Below, piece by piece: positions 31,596-32,017 of a stretch of DNA of 32,017 nucleotides. The notes beneath the pieces were generated by a model, which saw nothing but the letters and a program-made list of their open reading frames with translations, did not search any database and had not been told where the DNA came from. Source of the stretch: Geobacteraceae bacterium (GTDB lineage Bacteria; Desulfobacterota; Desulfuromonadia; Desulfuromonadales; BM103). The number at the start of each line of letters is the position of its first letter. The first letter of the stretch is position 1. The position numbers and the translations under genes are program-made. The stretch is taken from the NCBI GenBank assembly GCA_024641085.1, contig JAHEDT010000023.1, positions 13,886 through 45,902 of the forward strand. The letters run 5' to 3'.

Positions 31596-32017
31596 ATGTC
31601 CGATTACGGCACACTGGAAAGTCGCGTTCGTCGCAAGTCCCTGCTCAGCAAGGTCATGAAGGCTGAAGATTGCGTACAGTTCTTCAAGCCCGGCATGAAC
31701 ATCGGCTGGTCCGGATTCACCCCGGCCGGCTACCCCAAGGCGGTTCCTATTGCCCTGGCCGACCATGTCGAGAAGAACAAGCTGCAGGGCACCACCAAGT
31801 ACAACTTGTTCGTTGGTGCTTCTGCCGGCGCCGAAACGGAAGACCGTTGGGCTGCCCTCGACATGCTCGACCGCCGCTGGCCCTACCAGACCGGCAAGAA
31901 CATCGCCAAGGGGATCAACGAAGGCCGCATCCGCATGGGTGACAAGCACCTCGGTCACTTTGCCCAGGACCTCGGCTACGGCTTCTACACCGAGAACGGC
32001 CGCGTCGACATCGCCAT
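31596..32017 (+). CDS. Acetyl-CoA hydrolase/acyl-CoA:acetate CoA-transferase (5' part only)
   Basis: The first 140 residues of a protein of the acetyl-CoA hydrolase/transferase family, cut by the window end. The start [19 protein letters not shown], the [20 protein letters not shown] segment and the block [17 protein letters not shown] followed by [16 protein letters not shown] are typical of succinyl-CoA:acetate CoA-transferases and acetyl-CoA hydrolases. In Geobacter-like bacteria this enzyme activates acetate with succinyl-CoA at the entry to the TCA cycle, the favoured reading here. Catalytic Glu lies beyond the window. The ATG at 31596 follows GGAGGAGAG with ideal spacing; expression probably from the promoter at 31342. 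Confidence 0.9.
   Translation, partial: MSDYGTLESRVRRKSLLSKVMKAEDCVQFFKPGMNIGWSGFTPAGYPKAVPIALADHVEKNKLQGTTKYNLFVGASAGAETEDRWAALDMLDRRWPYQTGKNIAKGINEGRIRMGDKHLGHFAQDLGYGFYTENGRVDIA

Noticed and set aside
31300-31659. Plus-strand open frame in the leader of the CoA-transferase gene
   Set aside because: Runs into the real gene in another frame, no ribosome site, no motif.

Overview
The window looks like a core-chromosome segment of a Gram-negative, GC-rich anaerobe of the Desulfuromonadales/Geobacterales type (Desulfuromonas, Geopsychrobacter or Pelobacter-like). This is inferred from three things: outer-membrane genes (bamD, Lol-like genes, a beta-barrel), an RpoH-type sigma factor preceded by a CIRCE operator, and an acetyl-CoA hydrolase/CoA-transferase of the kind used in acetate metabolism. 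I see no phage, IS element, plasmid or CRISPR array. Most genes are housekeeping genes with good Shine-Dalgarno sites, and several short intergenic repeats are scattered between them.

Layout. (1) 8-5685, minus strand: the rod-shape cluster mreB-mreC-mreD-mrdA(PBP2)-rodA, with a terminator-like hairpin and an overlapping palindrome just before mreC. (2) 5794-8715, plus: a PpiD/SurA-like periplasmic isomerase and purC. (3) 8882-9040: tRNA-Ala(GGC) with its own promoter and terminator. (4) 9243-12175, minus: a translationally coupled pair, an M1-like metallopeptidase lacking the usual aminopeptidase motif and a ChaN/Tiki-fold protein. (5) 12372-13276, plus: tRNA-Leu(CAA), a DUF3617 exported protein and a 60-residue Cys-containing protein. 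(6) 13505-17282, plus: an AI-2E-family permease, a cyclophilin and a large alkaline-phosphatase-superfamily protein, convergent with an RlmI-like methyltransferase (17259-18479, minus). (7) 18661-21797: an unrecognised 212-residue protein, a DJ-1/PfpI protein resembling plant DJ-1D, SlyD with a Cys-rich insert, and a class I methyltransferase.

(8) 21953-27154, plus: a compact five-gene cassette of LolA-like exported protein, two paralogous LolC/LolE/MacB-type permeases, a LolD-type ATPase and an outer-membrane beta-barrel. This is the best candidate for an under-described system: a dedicated inner-to-outer-membrane lipid or lipoprotein transfer machine. (9) 27255-29331, minus: an MnmM-like methyltransferase, then an operon reading lipoprotein, crcB (fluoride channel), DUF190 and TerB-like, with a near-consensus promoter. 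(10) 29438-31281, plus: rpoH under a CIRCE element, then bamD with a strong terminator. (11) 31342-32017: a promoter, a leader of about 220 nt and the 5' part of a CoA-transferase gene that runs off the window.

A theme across the window is envelope building and protein quality control: cell-wall elongation, outer-membrane assembly, three different prolyl isomerases, periplasmic peptidases and the heat-shock sigma factor. All functional statements come from reading protein motifs by eye; no database search was run.
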